The notes below the pieces were generated by a model. That model saw only the letters and a program-made list of their open reading frames with translations. It had not been told where the DNA came from and ran no database searches. A stretch of 64,000 bases of DNA from Gari tellinella. Its lineage: Eukaryota; Mollusca; Bivalvia; Cardiida; Psammobiidae. Each line of letters opens with the position of its first letter. Within the stretch, counting starts at the first letter, position 1. Position numbers and translations under genes: made by a program. Below are positions 61,601 to 62,373 of this stretch, one piece after another. The stretch is from assembly GCA_922989275.2 (NCBI GenBank), contig OV277860.1, positions 47,686,400 through 47,750,399 of the forward strand, in the 5' to 3' direction.

Positions 61601-61860
61601 TTATGTATATGACATATACTATATCCTACCTGTATAGTTAAATGGTAGGCACTGTTGTATCTCCATGTCATAGTAGAAGCGTGGTATATTCTGGTCACAG
61701 ATGCCGGACTCTCTGGGCCAGACACAGGGGTTCTCCTTGTACTCACAGTACTGGCCGTCATAGGGAGGCTGACATAGACACTGGAAGTCTGTAGGGAAAC
61801 TAGGCTCATCCACAGACACACACTCACCCTGGTTCATACATGGGTTACTCACACACGGAA
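7534..61860 (-). CDS. Giant multidomain secreted protein gene (EGF/Kunitz/tyrosinase/GYD-repeat/VWC), 31 exons, incomplete
   Basis: The gene was assembled by eye from 31 minus-strand exons. All introns are GT-AG and all 30 junctions agree in phase; 7,391 nt give about 2,463 residues. Rough residue positions: EGF 1-41, Kunitz 42-95, half VWC 125-198, tyrosinase 1 199-440, Gly-Tyr-Asp repeats 480-580, conserved segment 580-640, Cys module 642-724, EGF 724-765, Kunitz 766-820, repeats 835-950, half VWC 990-1040, tyrosinase 2 1045-1290, repeats 1300-1430, conserved segment 1430-1510, Cys module 1535-1590, then VWC domains to the end. No start codon or signal peptide is seen, because the first exon begins in phase 1. 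The domains are extracellular by family, so secretion is inferred. A role in shell, periostracum or byssus matrix is a guess from molluscan tyrosinases. Two separate genes are unlikely: no stop, polyadenylation or start signal separates the units, and exons 14-16 continue the homology seen in exons 7-8. Confidence 0.85.
7716..7928. mobile_element. F13 MITE with palindromic core
   Basis: Ends TTGACCCTTAGTCCGCCA and TGGCAGGCTAAGGGTTAA. The core is CAAACAGCTTGGATCCGGAT palindrome ending in CAAGCTGTTTGC. A second copy at 18896-19067 has the same ends (TTAACCCTTAGCCTGCCA) but only one arm of the core. Confidence 0.72.
8773..10415 (+). mobile_element. HINE-like element type C with 153-bp tandem core, inside an F1 MITE
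   Basis: It starts with hairpin AGCACC...GGGTGCT and CGCTCGACTTT. About eight core units follow; gttgccc lies at 9621, 9774, 9927, 10080 and 10233, exactly 153 bp apart. The right flank is GACGCAGACGCAGACG. It ends AGCTCGACTTTTTG/AAAAAGTAGAGCTAA. F1 sequence flanks both sides (8552-8772 and 10416-10447), so it is nested. Confidence 0.7.
10466..10642 (-). CDS. Exon 30: complete VWC domain
   Basis: The exon is 177 nt (59 codons), phase 1 to 1, from CSFGGMRFELGEMF through CEDCVCQAGTVRC to PGACCPQC. Donor GTAAAG lies 18 bp from the end of an F1 MITE. Confidence 0.93.
10643..11072 (-). other. Intron 29: F1 right part and F5
   Basis: F1 right arm and end about 10672-10831, F5 10856-11051, ending 21 bp from exon 29. 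Confidence 0.7.
11073..11349 (-). CDS. Exon 29: VWC second half plus a complete VWC
   Basis: The exon is 277 nt, phase 0 to 1. YGSITCYSKALACAKPKC and TTCCPTC close one domain. The next is complete, from CSYAGRQYREGQVV through CETCTCDEGSVEC to DQCCETC. This exon returns the frame from mid-domain phase 0 to domain-border phase 1. Confidence 0.93.
11350..13626 (-). other. Intron 28: F7, F2 half, F1 with 865-bp element
   Basis: 11350-11815 unassigned, F7 11817-12062, 12065-12360 unassigned, right half of F2 to 12482, F1 from about 12500 split by 12671-13535 and ending near 13600. Confidence 0.68.
12671..13535. mobile_element. 865-bp TIR element in an F1 MITE
   Basis: Ends are CAGGGTTCAAATTTAAGCT and inverted AGCTAATTTCTAACCCTG. 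TATTC occurs on both sides of the junctions, where intact F1 copies have it once. Subterminal parts are rich in GCGAGT and TTGCGAGT. No coding potential recognised. Confidence 0.68.
13627..13806 (-). CDS. Exon 28: VWC second half plus next first half
   Basis: The exon is 180 nt, phase 0 to 0. GRIRCMNMMSCAPVTC and PGNCCPSC close a domain. CDWNNAQFRNQEVF and CEECTCN open the next. The shared MNM motif before the SC/GC pair suggests exons 27 and 28 are recent duplicates. Confidence 0.92.
13807..14252 (-). other. Intron 27: F2
   Basis: F2 13890-14140 (TTAACTCATTCACACC ... GAATGTGTTAA) takes up most of this 446-bp intron. Confidence 0.72.
14253..14432 (-). CDS. Exon 27: VWC second half plus next first half
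   Basis: The exon is 180 nt, phase 0 to 0. EGSVTCMNMGCPPVNC and KGQCCPVC close a domain. CSVMGIEYRDGQTF and CKVCTCM open the next. Donor GTAAGT. Confidence 0.93.
14433..15231 (-). other. Intron 26: unassigned and F2
   Basis: 14433-14950 holds nothing I recognise. F2 14952-15208 ends 23 bp from exon 26. Confidence 0.7.
15232..15417 (-). CDS. Exon 26: VWC second half plus next first half
   Basis: The exon is 186 nt, phase 0 to 0. EVVCETREADCPLSRC and TKQCCPIC close a domain. CLYLRKRFRNGQKF and CQVCRCT open the next. Donor GTAAGT. Confidence 0.92.
15418..16134 (-). other. Intron 25: metazoan-type repeat fragment and F1
   Basis: 15510-15700 contains GTGGGAGGAAACCGGAGTAC then CCGGAGAAAACCC, a motif I recall from many animal interspersed repeats. 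F1 is about 15822-16105. Confidence 0.62.
16135..16307 (-). CDS. Exon 25: second half of one VWC and first half of the next
   Basis: The exon is 173 nt, phase 1 to 0. EIECERVPCPAVPC and SGQCCPVC close one domain. CEYKGGVYEDGQRF and CLDCICR open the next. From here exon borders lie in mid-domain and in phase 0. Confidence 0.92.
16308..17080 (-). other. Intron 24: F1 nested in F1
   Basis: An older F1 (about 16490-16700), another whose right arm at 16775 is split by intact F1 16776-17021 at TTAA, then its tail to 17058. Confidence 0.7.
17081..17161 (-). CDS. Exon 24: first half of VWC domain
   Basis: A small exon of 81 nt (27 codons), phase 1 to 1. CQFEGRSFTHGDKVS and CSTCYCRE form the N-terminal half of a VWC completed in exon 25. 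Confidence 0.88.
17422..18543 (+). mobile_element. HINE-like element type A, copy 2, inside an F4 MITE
   Basis: It starts with hairpin AGCCCCATGGGGC and CGCTCACCTGAG. The core repeats are about 318 bp (gacctagatatgcaac at 17502, gacctagttatgcaac near 17820). It ends GCTCACCTTGAGCC...GGCTCAGGTGAGCTAA. F4 ends lie on both sides (17416 onward and from 18545). Confidence 0.72.
19121..19503. mobile_element. F3 MITE exemplar
   Basis: CAGCGTTCCCTCTCTACAAC at the left and GTTGTAGACAAGGAGTACTG at the right. The core hairpin is AACAGCTTGAATCTAGATCA...GACGCCGCGG. Other copies or pieces: 1829-2190, 19852-20160, 28788-29005, 39193-39285, 42680-42935 with 44546-44720, 44776-45100 with 45538-45617, 49600-49935, 54645-54969. 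Confidence 0.75.
19624..19803 (-). CDS. Exon 23: complete VWC domain
   Basis: The exon is 180 nt (60 codons), phase 1 to 1, from CLYAGLQVRDRQTF through CQQCTCSRGTVTC to PGACCPQC. Donor GTAAGT. Confidence 0.93.
19804..20527 (-). other. Intron 22: F3 part and F1
   Basis: F3 left part and core 19852-20145, F1 fragment, then intact F1 20237-20489. Confidence 0.7.
20528..20704 (-). CDS. Exon 22: complete VWC domain
   Basis: The exon is 177 nt (59 codons), phase 1 to 1, from CVADGIEYQNGATW through CERCVCEEGINSC to PGECCSDC. The second half is short (CPSECDHG), so this copy is diverged. Confidence 0.92.
20737..20929. mobile_element. F5 MITE with 6-bp target duplication GTTCAA
   Basis: CAGGGCTCCAGATAAGGGG at the left and CTTATCTGCAGCCCTG at the right. 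The core is CACTACTCATTAGAATCGTC palindrome. GTTCAA flanks both ends. A nearby duplicate (21388-21430) has the uninterrupted site. Other copies: 10856-11051, 22510-22702, 24664-24863, 28542-28735, 51971-52133 (flanked by CATAAA), 52438-52630. Confidence 0.82.
20954..21150. mobile_element. F4 MITE exemplar (CAGTAAAACC ends)
   Basis: CAGTAAAACCTCTCTATTAT at the left and GAGAGAGGTTATACTG at the right. The core palindrome is AAGGTGACAGTAAAACAGAA...GGAGC. Ends and TA context suggest pogo/Tigger. Other copies: 7979-8152, 22720-22832, 27370-27530, 55166-55370, and the copy split by the HINE at 17422. Confidence 0.75.
21558..21695. mobile_element. Short MITE with about 33-bp near-perfect ends
   Basis: CTGCTCTTTTCTAATATGTC at the left and ...TATTAGAAAAGAGCAG at the right, both continuing into GACCTCTAAGGGC. 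The interior is about 70 bp. Only one copy seen. Confidence 0.65.
22251..22436 (-). CDS. Exon 21: complete VWC domain
   Basis: The exon is 186 nt (62 codons), phase 1 to 1, from CEFNGRVYTHGQSF through CSNCTCVNGRIQC to PGDCCPTLC. The final CCPxC carries an extra residue (CCPTLC). Confidence 0.92.
22437..23547 (-). other. Intron 20: F5, F4 part, hairpin, AT-rich
   Basis: F5 22510-22702, right part of F4 to 22832, hairpin 22932-23058 with GAGGCTTTGCCGAG loop. 23060-23547 is AT-rich and unassigned; it has TTATAACATAACA near 23070 and TGTTATGTTATAA near 23445, possibly the ends of one element. Confidence 0.64.
23548..23721 (-). CDS. Exon 20: complete VWC domain
   Basis: The exon is 174 nt (58 codons), phase 1 to 1, one domain per exon. 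It runs from CYVNGRNLDNGGSY through CTECVCRDGNLIC to RGECCPKC, the full VWC Cys pattern. Confidence 0.93.
23722..24890 (-). other. Intron 19: hairpin, unassigned, F4 core, F5
   Basis: Hairpin to 23885, unassigned AT-rich 23890-24480, an F4-like core near 24530-24580, F5 24664-24863. Confidence 0.66.
23757..23885. repeat. 128-bp imperfect hairpin
   Basis: TTTTTTTCGGTGTTCAAGC at the left and GCTTGAACGCCGAAAAAAA at the right. The arms continue through AATTTACCATGAATCG to a centre near 23818 (GTGCTAGCGAT). It lies 36 bp from exon 20. It is probably a MITE. Confidence 0.65.
24891..24984 (-). CDS. Exon 19: second half of VWC domain
   Basis: The exon is 94 nt, phase 0 to 1, the same length and phase as exon 17. 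DGSVECSRIQCIPPDC and VPPGECCATCD complete the VWC begun in exon 18. An F5 MITE ends 27 bp away. Confidence 0.9.
25774..26772 (+). mobile_element. HINE-like element type B
   Basis: It starts AAGGGCCACTATGGCCCT then CGCTCACCTGG. Tandem units of about 125 bp each carry GACCTAGTGACCTAGTTTTT. A (GGAC/GACA)-rich right flank is followed by the hairpin GCTCACCTTGGCAC/GTGCCAGGTGAGCT. It is inserted in an older repeat with units of roughly 120-150 bp (25370-27370). Confidence 0.68.
27046..27300. mobile_element. F9 MITE with 6-bp target duplication AGTTAT
   Basis: CAGGGCTGCCATTTCTCCGG at the left and ...TTATGGCAGCCCTG at the right. The centre is the F1-type palindrome. AGTTAT lies at 27040-27045 and 27301-27306. 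Other copies: 253-396 with 1541-1635, 6268-6470, 25012-25266, 46471-46695, 56106-56360 (flanked by ACAGGG). Confidence 0.82.
27854..28205 (+). mobile_element. tRNA-derived SINE
   Basis: The 76-nt head 27854-27929 has a perfect 7-bp acceptor stem (CCGGCGG/CCGCCGG), a D-arm-like CCCAATGGTTAACACC, a box B-like GTGAGTTCGATCC and an encoded ACCA. The body runs to about 28150, then a tail GTACAGTCGGCTGAGCGGTC ... CTTGGTATATATATAT. The same tail occurs in reverse at 52247-52297. A working tRNA gene is unlikely because the T stem does not pair. Confidence 0.72.
28264..28511 (-). CDS. Exon 18: one full VWC domain plus half of the next
   Basis: The exon is 248 nt, phase 1 to 0. The complete VWC runs from GCDFDGILYQNGNVF to GECCPTC. 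The next domain's first half follows: CGNRDNGEEW ... CQACTCM. Donor GTATGT falls after CTCM. Confidence 0.92.
29946..32678 (-). pseudogene. LINE reverse transcriptase ORF (C-terminal endonuclease part, RT, CxCGxxxSxxHxxxxC)
   Basis: 910 residues. It starts in the endonuclease core (VVGDFNLNML). RT motifs visible are SCWKEAHVCAIFKKGD, NNYRPISLLSNLDKVLER, FFDISKAFDRVWHKGLL and [20 protein letters not shown]. The catalytic F/YADD motif reads FAHD (His codon 31098-31100). The C-terminal CACGDVESTEHFLLSC is the zinc-binding motif of CR1/Jockey elements. One long frame remains open, so inactivation is recent. Confidence 0.92.
32774..33391 (-). pseudogene. LINE N-terminal region: hydrophobic segment, 2A-like motif and first half of endonuclease
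   Basis: The frame starts with hydrophobic residues (LSALLLFSLFTIALSVLIHI) and reaches GDIHPNPGP at 33137-33163, resembling 2A-type NPGP motifs known in APE-type LINEs. Endonuclease motifs follow: VIHYNVQSLLPKLD, FSETWLND, GYGGVCVYVKSSF. It stops near 32774. The continuing endonuclease (GTFYRPPSSN) is in another frame, showing an indel at about 32780-32790. The first few residues of the open frame lie in flanking DNA. Confidence 0.85.
33987..35206 (+). mobile_element. HINE-like element type A, copy 3
   Basis: Same start (CAAGAGCCCCACGGGGCATA, then CGCTCACCTGAG), three core repeats of about 318 bp (34062, 34379, 34697) and the same 3' hairpin with GAGCTAA. It sits in the intron between exons 17 and 18. 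Open frames inside it are by-products of the repeat. Confidence 0.72.
35736..35829 (-). CDS. Exon 17: second half of VWC domain
   Basis: The exon is 94 nt, phase 0 to 1. EGKISCAEIKCPVVTC and HPVKYPGQCCLQCD complete the VWC begun in exon 16. The next intron (7.2 kb) is the longest and holds the LINE. Confidence 0.9.
35830..37419 (-). other. Intron 16: F6, hairpin MITE, unassigned CpG-richer stretch, two F1 copies
   Basis: F6 35886-36028, hairpin 36118-36275, about 36280-36660 unassigned with more CpG and a GTGGATTACCA/TGGTAATCCAC inverted pair (36570-36620), F1 about 36801-37065 and 37085-37363. Confidence 0.66.
36118..36275. repeat. 155-bp hairpin-type MITE
   Basis: ATAACTGTTTTTTTCAGTG at the left and CACTGAAAAAACACAGTTAT at the right. 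The arms are near-complementary down to ACGAGTGGCGAAGCCACGAG. A similar structure (CGAGGCTTTGCCGAG loop) is at 22932-23058. Confidence 0.65.
37420..37592 (-). CDS. Exon 16: CRxNxCGxC module and first half of VWC domain
   Basis: The exon is 173 nt, phase 1 to 0. GYPDAVCRINRCGDCSYEW completes the module matching exon 8. It is followed by the first half of the first array VWC (CVDRNGIQRGEG ... DCETCTCQ). The phase-0 break after CxCx is the split point used repeatedly in the VWC array. Confidence 0.87.
37593..38567 (-). other. Intron 15: F1 with SINE, further F1 copies
   Basis: F1 about 37644-38100 split by the SINE 37704-37900, a truncated F1 to about 38190, and another F1 about 38225-38545 carrying a tandem GAGTCAATATAAGTCAG-type insert at 38420-38490. 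Confidence 0.66.
37704..37900 (-). mobile_element. SINE with conserved 3' domain, inserted in an F1 MITE
   Basis: The element is 197 bp, flanked by a 10-bp target duplication CCTCTTCTGA (37694-37703, 37901-37910). On the minus strand it ends CGATATGACTGAAATACTG then an AAATC-rich tail. The 3' domain resembles the conserved (Nin-type) domain of many animal SINEs; this is from memory. Confidence 0.75.
38568..38662 (-). CDS. Exon 15: start of Cys module, unit 2
   Basis: The exon is 95 nt, phase 2 to 1. LCFVTYYYTECPFGQF and CADDLCQDRQCP correspond to the first half of exon 8. Donor is GTATGC. Confidence 0.82.
38663..39454 (-). other. Intron 14: mostly unassigned
   Basis: 38663-39190 holds nothing I recognise. 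A left end of F3 is at 39193-39285. The rest is AT-rich. Confidence 0.65.
39455..39601 (-). CDS. Exon 14: end of conserved segment, unit 2
   Basis: The exon is 147 nt, phase 2 to 2. YTLNWLQRGDQVPLIEG aligns with the NWLQQYW end of exon 7. It continues as a charged helix-like stretch (GRAQARARELEDL) with no Cys. Confidence 0.82.
39602..40709 (-). other. Intron 13: F1 pieces and F2 in F1
   Basis: F1 about 39636-39860, F1-like arms 39870-40110, unassigned T-rich 40110-40360, then an F1 right part with F2 40417-40666 inserted at its internal TTAA. Confidence 0.68.
40710..42362 (-). CDS. Exon 13: half VWC, degenerate tyrosinase 2, GYD repeats and conserved segment
   Basis: The largest exon, 1,653 nt (551 residues), phase 2 to 2. 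Order: last repeats (GLNVYGVN), a Cys-rich stretch, half VWC (CGCSYNNKTYQLGD ... GCQFCTCT), tyrosinase lead RRKEIRDLTREE, then a tyrosinase fold with LPWHRYFLRLIE, IPYYDW, WVGGHM and DPVFLSVAAFIDRIWWDWQ. Of the six copper-ligand positions only the PWH His is secure. The CuB positions are Phe, Lys and Ala. It continues with about 20 Gly-aromatic-Asp/Asn repeats, then CNKFFLGPMLVIIKRW and ICPQINNRPEW. In unit 1 these modules lie on five exons (3-7), so introns were lost here or gained there. Confidence 0.95.
42936..44543. mobile_element. F11: 1.6-kb pogo/Tigger-like non-autonomous DNA transposon
   Basis: Ends are CAGTCAAACCTGTCTGAACG and its imperfect inverted copy ...GTTCACAGGTTTGACTG. TA flanks both ends (42934-42935, 44544-44545). 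It lies within an F3 element whose halves are on both sides. Both termini contain iterated GAACAACGGCCA/GGTCACCTG motifs. No transposase is recognisable. It carries a duplicated 5S-like segment at 43573-43680. Confidence 0.75.
43573..43680 (+). repeat. Duplicated 5S rRNA-like fragment
   Basis: Two 48-bp copies (43573-43620, 43621-43668) start GCGAAGTTAAGCAAC and end AACTGGATGGGTGAC. They match from memory the internal control region of animal 5S rRNA (GAAGTTAAGCAAC ... GGATGGGTGACC). The second continues CGGCCCGGGTACAC, like the 5S 3' part. Both lack the 5' and 3' stem, so they are not functional 5S genes. Confidence 0.7.
45640..45778. mobile_element. F6 palindromic MITE
   Basis: GGTTATAAAGCTTTTGAGTT ... 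AATGCTTTATAAACTTGGACC, nearly a full palindrome centred on TTTGAGCCTAGGCTCAAA. Other copies: 2563-2705, 35886-36028, 56390-56540. Confidence 0.75.
45834..45999 (-). CDS. Exon 12: GYD repeats before half VWC of unit 2
   Basis: The exon is 166 nt, phase 1 to 2. It starts YDRNGYNRNGFDRLG and ends EGYDPEGYN. Repeats are regular at both ends and looser in the middle (SRGGEYDGIIDY). Confidence 0.88.
46000..47350 (-). other. Intron 11: F1, F9, F1 and a SINE
   Basis: F1 about 46062-46306, unassigned 46310-46465, F9 46471-46695 (arm deleted), F1 about 46788-47045, SINE 47172-47312. Confidence 0.7.
47172..47312 (+). mobile_element. 5'-truncated copy of the same SINE
   Basis: It runs from GATTTGTGCCTGAAACAGTG to an (AAATC)n tail and matches 37704-37900 in the opposite orientation. 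The short AAATC repeats vary in number. Confidence 0.75.
47351..47439 (-). CDS. Exon 11: degenerate GYD repeats
   Basis: A small exon of 89 nt, phase 2 to 1, beginning HGYNVQGTNRRGDV and ending WGRNRYDWQ. Only phase 2 is open, and it matches the exon 10 donor. The Gly-Tyr-Asn motif links the flanking repeat exons. Confidence 0.8.
47440..49031 (-). other. Intron 10: F2, F1 with F10, F1 pieces, F2
   Basis: F2 47617-47864 abuts an F1 (to about 48259) which holds F10. F1 pieces lie at 48290-48360 and 48359-48615, then F2 48770-49019 next to the exon 10 donor. Confidence 0.7.
47883..48075. mobile_element. F10 MITE (Tigger-like) in an F1 MITE
   Basis: CAGTCGAACTTGGATATCTC and ...GATATCAAAGTTTGACTG, flanked by TA on both sides. 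F1 sequence (ACCCCATCAA and TGCCTTTTTACACC) continues outside. The centre is an AACGTGGCT/AGCCACGTT hairpin. Confidence 0.75.
49032..49239 (-). CDS. Exon 10: Kunitz domain 2 and first repeats of unit 2
   Basis: The exon is 208 nt, phase 1 to 2. With exon 9 it makes a complete Kunitz domain, spacings 8-15-7-12-3 with all six Cys (RWHFDP, YSGCRGNANNF, SCDTRC). The residue after C2 is Ser. Then GACCYRTLS and the first repeats GYNKQGYDV. The donor GTAGGT is required for phase 2; reading past it meets TAG. An F2 MITE ends 12 bp away at 49019. Confidence 0.9.
49240..49944 (-). other. Intron 9: F1 and partial F3
   Basis: F1 49276-49528 with TTAA ends, a short F2 left piece to about 49600, then the right half of F3 to 49935, ending next to exon 9. 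Confidence 0.7.
49945..50103 (-). CDS. Exon 9: EGF-like domain 2 and first Cys of Kunitz 2
   Basis: The exon is 159 nt, phase 1 to 1. It encodes a clear EGF domain (NPCDNGGTC ... CMCPPGYDGHHC) with the six-Cys pattern, followed by DVCDLPVSSG, which holds the first Cys of Kunitz 2. Donor is GTCAGT. Confidence 0.92.
50104..50443 (-). other. Intron 8: no repeat recognised
   Basis: 340 bp of AT-rich sequence with a T run near 50410. I see no gene or named repeat. Confidence 0.7.
50444..50689 (-). CDS. Exon 8: Cys-rich CRxNxCGxC module of unit 1
   Basis: The exon is 246 nt, phase 1 to 1. It contains FCFDIDDF, PCGCDLKIAVC and CPSYPEASCRINVCGVCK, ending with NGKEVDC. Exons 15-16 of unit 2 carry the same order (LCF ... 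CPGYPDAVCRINRCGDC). I do not recognise a named domain. Confidence 0.85.
50690..51693 (-). other. Intron 7: F8, F5 fragment, F1 and a 48-bp tandem of F1 ends
   Basis: F8 50704-50939, left F5 part to about 51090, F1 about 51186-51437, then two copies of the F1 right end (about 51437-51533), each running from TTAAGTAGTTGATTGTC to GGTAATGGGTTAA or close. Confidence 0.68.
50704..50939. mobile_element. F8 MITE (CAGGGGCCC ends)
   Basis: CAGGGGCCCATTTCATAAAA ... TTTTATGAAACGGGCCCC with interior TAATCCTGTCTTGTGACATC and inverted copy. A second copy is at about 5797-6040. A relative at 6039-6236 (CAGGGCCCGTTTTA ends) has instead a CAAACAG...GATCAGAGGACGCGC core. Confidence 0.7.
51694..51933 (-). CDS. 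Exon 7: last GYD repeats and conserved CN-F-GP segment
   Basis: The exon is 240 nt, phase 1 to 1. Three last repeats (GYDQYGFDFSGYDMERC) are followed by CNYFYKGPFATIQSQKIW, a Leu/Ile-rich stretch and TCPGLEPLPINWLQQYW. The same segment follows the repeats of unit 2 (exons 13-14: CNKFFLGPMLVIIKRW ... ICP ... NWLQRG). The donor GTTAGT is the weakest here, but it is the only one that keeps phase 1. Confidence 0.82.
52247..52297 (-). mobile_element. 5'-truncated tail of the tRNA-derived SINE
   Basis: About 50 bp is the reverse complement of the SINE tail at 28150-28205 (TTCAGTCCGAATGACCGCTC), next to an A-rich run at 52218-52235. It lies inside an F1 MITE. Confidence 0.65.
53249..54149. mobile_element. 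901-bp TIR element with 9-bp target duplication
   Basis: Ends are CAGGGTTATAGATAAGG and its inverted copy. CATTACCCC flanks both sides (53240-53248, 54150-54158); the F1 end into which it inserted has one copy of this sequence. Weak short open frames inside are not convincing. Repeated motifs TTGGGTATTTACTC and TTGCGTATTTACGC lie near the ends. Confidence 0.72.
54380..54565 (-). CDS. Exon 6: GYD pentapeptide repeats
   Basis: The exon is 186 nt, phase 1 to 1. It is almost pure pentapeptide repeat such as GFDMYGYDRYGYDMDG, then degenerates into a short Asn/Cys segment (GLDINCLDRQ). The donor GTAATG lies 9 bp from the end of an F1 MITE at 54371. Confidence 0.88.
54566..55403 (-). other. Intron 5: F3 and F4 MITEs
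   Basis: F3 54645-54969, a partial F3-like piece to about 55110, then F4 55166-55370, ending 34 bp from exon 5. Confidence 0.7.
55404..55571 (-). CDS. Exon 5: Thr/Gly linker and start of GYD repeats
   Basis: The exon is 168 nt, phase 1 to 1. A Thr-, Gly- and Arg-rich linker (KTTTSTGGRGPSRG) leads into G-aromatic-D/N-x-x pentapeptides (GFNDLGYDTNGYDRRGFNEDG). The phase-1 borders fall in the Gly codon of a repeat, which suits exon shuffling within the repeat tract. Confidence 0.88.
55572..56595 (-). other. Intron 4: F1, F9 and F6 MITEs
   Basis: F1 55597-55846, F9 56106-56360 and F6 56390-56540. About 250 bp between the F1 and F9 copies is unassigned. Confidence 0.72.
56596..57332 (-). CDS. 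Exon 4: tyrosinase domain 1
   Basis: The exon is 737 nt, phase 2 to 1, about 245 residues, and holds a whole tyrosinase/hemocyanin-type copper domain. It begins with the molluscan-type lead RKEIRDMTAAE. The CuA region has YMRHTMHSNGG and FLPWHRLFLRKLE. The CuB region has YIHTYIGGDM and DPVFYTIHAYVDMLYWWWQ. The third-site CuB His and the IHxxIGG His are present. The residue expected to be the first CuB His, four before IHTYIGG, is Val. The spacing of the second CuA His to PWH is two residues longer than usual. Oxidase activity is therefore doubtful; the fold is clear. Confidence 0.93.
57333..58987 (-). other. Intron 3: two F2 MITEs and unique AT-rich DNA
   Basis: F2 copies at 57565-57815 (inside an F1 right arm) and 58029-58279. 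58280-58987 is AT-rich with nothing I can name. The F2 copies are very alike, suggesting recent spread. Confidence 0.7.
58988..59208 (-). CDS. Exon 3: half VWC domain preceding tyrosinase 1
   Basis: The exon is 221 nt, phase 0 to 2. The visible motif is CMIDGRKYEVGE...GCQECTCESSGQFVC, the N-terminal half of a von Willebrand factor C domain (C...CxxCxC...C). The usual second half (CCPxC) is absent and the chain runs straight into the tyrosinase exon. The same half-VWC-to-tyrosinase join occurs in exon 13. Confidence 0.85.
59209..60573 (-). other. Intron 2: F7, F2 remnant, F1 and a 41-bp direct repeat
   Basis: Two copies of a 41-bp unit (AACTTAGTTTCACATAAACT) at 59219-59300 next to exon 3, F7 at 59336-59581, decayed F2 at about 59745-59990, intact F1 at 60201-60452. 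The remainder is unremarkable AT-rich sequence. Confidence 0.7.
59336..59581. mobile_element. F7 MITE with TA duplication
   Basis: CAGTGGAGAATCTGTTATTC and its inverted copy, flanked by TA (59334-59335, 59582-59583). The core hairpin is CAAACAGTTTGGAGCCTGAT...CAGATGCCGGGT. A second copy is at 11817-12062. Confidence 0.78.
60574..60716 (-). CDS. Exon 2: end of Kunitz domain 1
   Basis: The exon is 143 nt, phase 1 to 0. It completes the Kunitz domain with GCGGNVNNYETLDEC. Spacings C3-7-C4-12-C5 are canonical, but the position of the sixth Cys (C5 plus four) is Ala (ECQAVA), so the C1-C6 disulfide cannot form in the normal way. The domain is followed by GACCFRQYS, which matches GACCYRTLS after Kunitz 2 in exon 10. 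Donor is GTATAT. Confidence 0.88.
60785..61620. repeat. 31-bp minisatellite, about 27 units
   Basis: Unit like CATCTCATATCTGTGTATAA followed by CATGTACATGA, with point variation. It fills nearly the whole intron between exons 2 and 1. Open frames inside it come from the repeat. Confidence 0.85.
61630..61860 (-). CDS. Exon 1 (first seen): EGF-like domain and first part of Kunitz domain 1
   Basis: The exon is 231 nt, phase 1 to 1, with acceptor ...ctctag and donor GTAGGA. The EGF-like domain has six Cys ending in CxC...PPYDGQYC. It is followed by the N-terminal part of a Kunitz/BPTI domain (NPCVWPRESGIC, then RFYYD and QQC). Spacings C1-8-C2-15-C3 match the family exactly. The residue after C2 (the P1 site) is Asp, not Lys or Arg, so classical trypsin inhibition is unlikely. 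The exon starts inside a codon, so at least one more exon lies beyond the right edge. Confidence 0.9.
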
Positions 61861-62373
61861 CTAGAGGTAGAAAATAACACTTAATAATAAAAATTAACCC
61901 TTTACCCCATTGTTATAGTTCAAATTATTACACTCATGAATATCTTTCATCAGAAATATTTCCTATATTCTAGCACACAGTAGTTTTAAGCAAGCTAAAA
62001 AGTTGAGCAGAAAGTGCATTCTGCGATACTTTTAACCTGCATTAAGTGTCTGTGGAGTAATGGGTTAAAAACAGGTGGCTGCTAAAAATGCTCCCTCTAT
62101 TAAATATTACCATTAAATCATCATTTGAAATCATCTTAATTTTATATCAGCCTAGACAGGATAAAAGCTATCTATGCCGAGGAGATGGGAAAGGTGATTA
62201 ACCCTAATCACGCATATATGCGTCTTTTGCAAACGGCATACATGTGAGGAGTACACTTGTCTTATGCAAACAGTGTAGACCATGATCAGAAGGCTCCTTA
62301 AGGAGCCCTCTGATCAGTGTCTACACTGTTTGTCATTTTGACATAAATTGTAAAAATCAACCCTAAAAAGTCA
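61861..62373 (-). other. Intron upstream of exon 1: MITE remnants
   Basis: Holds an F1 copy (about 61893-62067) and most of an F2 copy (about 62198-62373) cut by the HINE-like element. No coding exon recognised. Confidence 0.7.
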
